DNA from: Deltaproteobacteria bacterium | GTDB taxonomy: Bacteria; Desulfobacterota; Desulfobacteria; C00003060; C00003106 | Direction of reading: 5' to 3' | Length of the DNA stretch: 7,051 nucleotides | NCBI GenBank assembly: GCA_019314005.1 | Contig: JAFDAE010000128.1 | Span: 1-7,051 of the forward strand | In this document: one piece after another, positions 4,926 through 7,051 of the stretch | How positions within the stretch are numbered: position 1 is the first letter of the stretch | How the letters are laid out: the number at the start of each line of letters is the position of its first letter | Program-made: the position numbers and the translations under genes | Notes under the pieces: generated by a model | Seen by the model: the letters and a program-made list of their open reading frames with translations, nothing else | Database searches by the model: none | What the model was told of the DNA's origin: nothing

Positions 4926-6779
4926 ATGGGTAAAAGAATCACCATTTCTCCGATAACCAGGCTGGAAGGTCATGGAAAGATAGATATTATCCTGGATGAC
5001 GACGGCAATGTTAAGGATAGCTACTTTCAGGTGGTTGAACTGAGAGGTTTTGAAAAGTTCTGTCAGGGACGACCGGTAGAGGAATTGCCTCGGATTATGC
5101 CGAAGATTTGCGGTGTCTGTCCCGGGGCTCACCATATGGCCTCCTCCAAGGCAGCGGACGCGTTGTACAATATAACAATTCCTTCAGCGGCGAAAAAGTT
5201 GCGTGAACTTTTCTATAACGCGCATATCTCACACAGCCATATCCTCCATTTCTTTGCCCTGGGAGCGCCTGATTTTGTCCCCGGAGCGGACGCCGATCCG
5301 GCAAAGAGGAATATCCTGGGGCTTATCGAGACAGTAGGTAAAGATGTGGGAATGGAAGTTATTAAGAACAGGGGATATGCCCAGAAGATACAGGGAATAA
5401 TTGCCGGTCATCCCATTCATCCTGTAGGATCACTGCCCGGCGGCCTTTCCAAACCTATCACCGAGGAGGAAAGGGCTGAAATCGAAAAGATGGGTGAATC
5501 AATGGTAGCCTTTGCCCGGACAGCTCTGAAGATCTTTGACGACCTGGTGTTGGCCAATAAAAAATACGCGGAATTGATTGCCGGGGATACCTACTATCAC
5601 GAAACCTATTACATGGGGCTTGTGGATGATAACAATAAGGTGAATTTCTATGATGGCAAGGTTCGCGTGGTTGACCCGCAAGGAAAGGAATTCGCCTTGT
5701 TCGAGGGGAAGGATTACCTTGACCACATTGGCGAGCATGTGGAGCCCTGGTCCTATTTGAAGTTCCCATTTTTAAAAGCCGTGGGTTGGAAGGGACTAAT
5801 TGACGGCGCTGAAAGCGGAGTCTATCGCGTAAATTCTCTCGCCCGGCTCAATGTGGCAGATGGTATGGCCACACCGCTCGCCCAGGAAGCGTACGAGAAG
5901 ATGTTTTCTCATTTCGGTAGCAAACCGGTACACAATACACTCGCGTTTCACTGGGCGCGGCTGATCGAAAATCTTTTTGCCTCTGAGGAGGTATTACGCC
6001 TTGCGAGAGACCCCGAGATAACAAGTCCTGACGTGCGCGCAGTCCCGACGGAAACCCCAAAGGAGGGAGTGGGTGTTGTGGAAGCTGCCCGGGGGACGCT
6101 GTACCACCATTACGTCACTGACGGCAACGGGATGGTAAAAAAGGTCAATCTTATAGTTGCCACCGTGCAAAACAACGCAGCAATGGGGATGTCGGTCAAA
6201 AAGGCCGCTCAAAAACTAATCAAGAATGGCGCGGCAGACAACACGATACTTAACATGGTAGAAATGGCTTTCCGGGCCTATGACCCCTGTCTTGCCTGCG
6301 CTACCCATTGTCTGCCCGGGCAAATGCCGTTGGAGGTGCGGTTGCTTAAAAACGGCAAGGTATTCAGAAGAATAACGCGGGTGGAACGCCTGAGGGTGGA
6401 AGATGTTCCGCCCGGTGTTGTTTTAACCGTGGGCGGAACCGGCGGATCAGCGCTGATCGATATGATCGAAGAAGGCGATCGTTTGATCATTATTGACGCT
6501 ATTGTTACAGGCGCGCCACCTGGAACGATTCACGAACTGTCCGTACAAGATATCGTGTCAACAGTACCCATTCATCTTGGGTCATCCCACGATTTCGACT
6601 TTCTAACAATACTTGGCCTGGGGAAAGAGGTCTTAGGCAAGAAAATTCCTTCGGAGATAATGATTATTGCAGTAGAAGTTGCCGATATTACTACTTTTTC
6701 AGAGGAGTGTACGCCTTCGGTGAAAGACGCTGTAAATAGAGTTATTCGGCTGGTAAAATCAAAATTGACGGTTTCTTAA
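4926..6779 (+). CDS. mvhA: Group 3c [NiFe]-hydrogenase large subunit (MvhA-like) fused to an N-terminally truncated maturation-protease domain
   Basis: The 617-residue product is the H2-activating subunit plus an unusual extension. Residues 1-485 are a normal Mvh-type large subunit: R12-L-E14-G-H16 near the N-terminus, K-I-C62-G-V-C65-P-G-A-H69-H70 (motif L1) and D453-P-C455-L-A-C458-A-T-H461 (motif L2). The four cysteines hold the NiFe(CN)2CO centre. Family members usually end about 25 residues after L2 at ~470-485 residues, and that tail is removed after the His by a protease. Here the frame runs on: residues 486-617 match the HyaD/HybD/HycI protease fold, with G503-G-T-G-G, I-I-I-D524-A, P531-P-G-T, S-S-H555-D and T596-P-S-V near the end. 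The protease N-terminus with GxGN and the D-D/E motif is absent. A GGGAGGGAG ribosome site precedes the ATG. Large-subunit identity is very sure and the fused domain is highly probable. No independent protease gene is visible nearby. Confidence 0.93.
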   Translation: MGKRITISPITRLEGHGKIDIILDDDGNVKDSYFQVVELRGFEKFCQGRPVEELPRIMPKICGVCPGAHHMASSKAADALYNITIPSAAKKLRELFYNAHISHSHILHFFALGAPDFVPGADADPAKRNILGLIETVGKDVGMEVIKNRGYAQKIQGIIAGHPIHPVGSLPGGLSKPITEEERAEIEKMGESMVAFARTALKIFDDLVLANKKYAELIAGDTYYHETYYMGLVDDNNKVNFYDGKVRVVDPQGKEFALFEGKDYLDHIGEHVEPWSYLKFPFLKAVGWKGLIDGAESGVYRVNSLARLNVADGMATPLAQEAYEKMFSHFGSKPVHNTLAFHWARLIENLFASEEVLRLARDPEITSPDVRAVPTETPKEGVGVVEAARGTLYHHYVTDGNGMVKKVNLIVATVQNNAAMGMSVKKAAQKLIKNGAADNTILNMVEMAFRAYDPCLACATHCLPGQMPLEVRLLKNGKVFRRITRVERLRVEDVPPGVVLTVGGTGGSALIDMIEEGDRLIIIDAIVTGAPPGTIHELSVQDIVSTVPIHLGSSHDFDFLTILGLGKEVLGKKIPSEIMIIAVEVADITTFSEECTPSVKDAVNRVIRLVKSKLTVS

Positions 6780-6801
6780 AAAATCTTCAAGCACTCTTTT
6801 T

Positions 6802-6873
6802 CGTCATTCCCGCGAAGGCGGGAATCCAGTTAATATCAGCTTGTTCTGGGCTCCCGCCTACGCGGGAGTGACA
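6802..6873. repeat. Palindromic double-hairpin intergenic repeat (REP/MITE-like)
   Basis: Two related 28-bp arms (6802-6829 and 6846-6873) are imperfect inverted copies of each other, separated by 16 bp. Arm 1 contains the hairpin ATTCCCGC (6806-6813), loop GAAG, GCGGGAAT (6818-6825). Arm 2 contains CTCCCGC (6851-6857), loop CTAC, GCGGGAG (6862-6868). Such CATTCCCGCG-type palindromes are dispersed in many copies in Desulfobacterota and other genomes, as recalled. It lies between two convergent genes, where it could also end transcription or shield mRNA 3' ends, although no long T-tract follows either hairpin. Confidence 0.75.
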
Positions 6874-6926
6874 GAAATTGGCCTTTTACGAAACCATTAA
6901 TTTTAAAGCACTACATGAATGTGGGG

Positions 6927-7051
6927 TTAATTGGCCACCATCATTCCGTTTGGCATCATGTCGTCAGCAGGAGGTGCATCATGTTCTTTTCGGTACGCCT
7001 TCCTCTTGCATTCATCCATATCAGGTCCCTTGCAATACTTGTTGATGAATC
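6927..7051 (-). CDS. 3' end of an unidentified gene with a cysteine-containing C-terminal tail (partial)
   Basis: Only the last 40 residues and the TAA stop lie in the window; the gene continues past the right edge on the minus strand. The visible part reads as a typical protein end: F-I-N-K-Y-C6-K-G-P-D, then D-E-C14-K-R-K, H-D-A-P-P, and a closing M-M-P-N-G stretch before VAN (numbering from the first full codon). A short tail of this kind (YC-x-G...C-x-R-K...P...PNG) recurs, as recalled, at the C-terminus of various regulatory or signalling proteins in Desulfobacterota and related bacteria. The parent protein cannot be named from it. The two cysteines may bind a metal or form a redox pair. 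It is convergent with the hydrogenase operon. Confidence 0.6.
   Translation of the reverse strand, partial: FINKYCKGPDMDECKRKAYRKEHDAPPADDMMPNGMMVAN

Noticed and set aside
6283..6440. A frameshift or sequencing error hiding a complete protease gene behind mvhA
   Set aside because: Only about 40 codons separate motif L2 from the protease GGTGG, most of them the normal large-subunit tail. There is no room in any frame for the missing GxGN region, so a deletion/fusion explains it better than a frameshift.
1..7051. CRISPR arrays, tRNA or rRNA genes
   Set aside because: No regularly spaced identical repeats, no cloverleaf with a CCA end and no rRNA-like conserved segments were seen.

Overview
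The window is a bacterial chromosomal segment of roughly even base composition, most likely from an anaerobic, H2-metabolising member of the Desulfobacterota (former Deltaproteobacteria) or a close relative. This placement is inferred from three things: a bacterial-type HdrA-MvhD fusion with a group 3c [NiFe] hydrogenase, a stand-alone PocR-domain protein next to a C_GCAxxG_C_C protein, and a palindromic intergenic repeat of the 'GTCATTCCCGCG...CGCGGGAATGAC' kind that is common in such genomes. A close species cannot be named from the sequence.

Layout. Positions 39-1123 (minus strand) hold a likely two-gene unit: a 195-aa PocR sensory-domain protein and, 50 bp downstream, a 148-aa C_GCAxxG_C_C family protein. 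A divergent intergenic region (1124-1486) follows. It carries four degenerate 9-bp direct repeats, a candidate sigma-70 promoter towards the plus strand, and nested inverted repeats that would lie in the leader of the right-hand operon. Positions 1487-6779 (plus strand) form a tight three-gene operon: an HdrA-MvhD fusion flavoprotein (806 aa), an MvhG-like hydrogenase small subunit (334 aa, ATGA overlap) and an MvhA-like large subunit (617 aa). A double-hairpin palindromic repeat (6802-6873) separates this operon from the 3' end of a convergent minus-strand gene that runs off the right edge.

How the genes work together. The hydrogenase large subunit oxidises H2 at a NiFe site held by C62/C65/C455/C458. 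The small subunit carries the electrons over Fe-S clusters to the MvhD-like [2Fe-2S] domain at the C-terminus of HdrA. HdrA carries FAD and several [4Fe-4S] clusters and in this family is the electron-bifurcating flavoprotein. No HdrB/HdrC or other acceptor subunit is in the window, so the second half of the reaction is unknown.

The most striking feature is the C-terminus of the large subunit. After the ordinary post-motif tail, which appears to end near R485, the frame continues without a stop into about 132 residues that match a HyaD/HybD/HycI-type hydrogenase maturation endopeptidase. That domain lacks its first ~22 residues, which normally hold the GxGN and D-[DE] motif with one nickel ligand. 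The other two ligands are present (D524, H555), at the same 31-residue spacing as in E. coli HybD as recalled. A substrate has thus been fused to an N-terminally truncated copy of its own processing protease.
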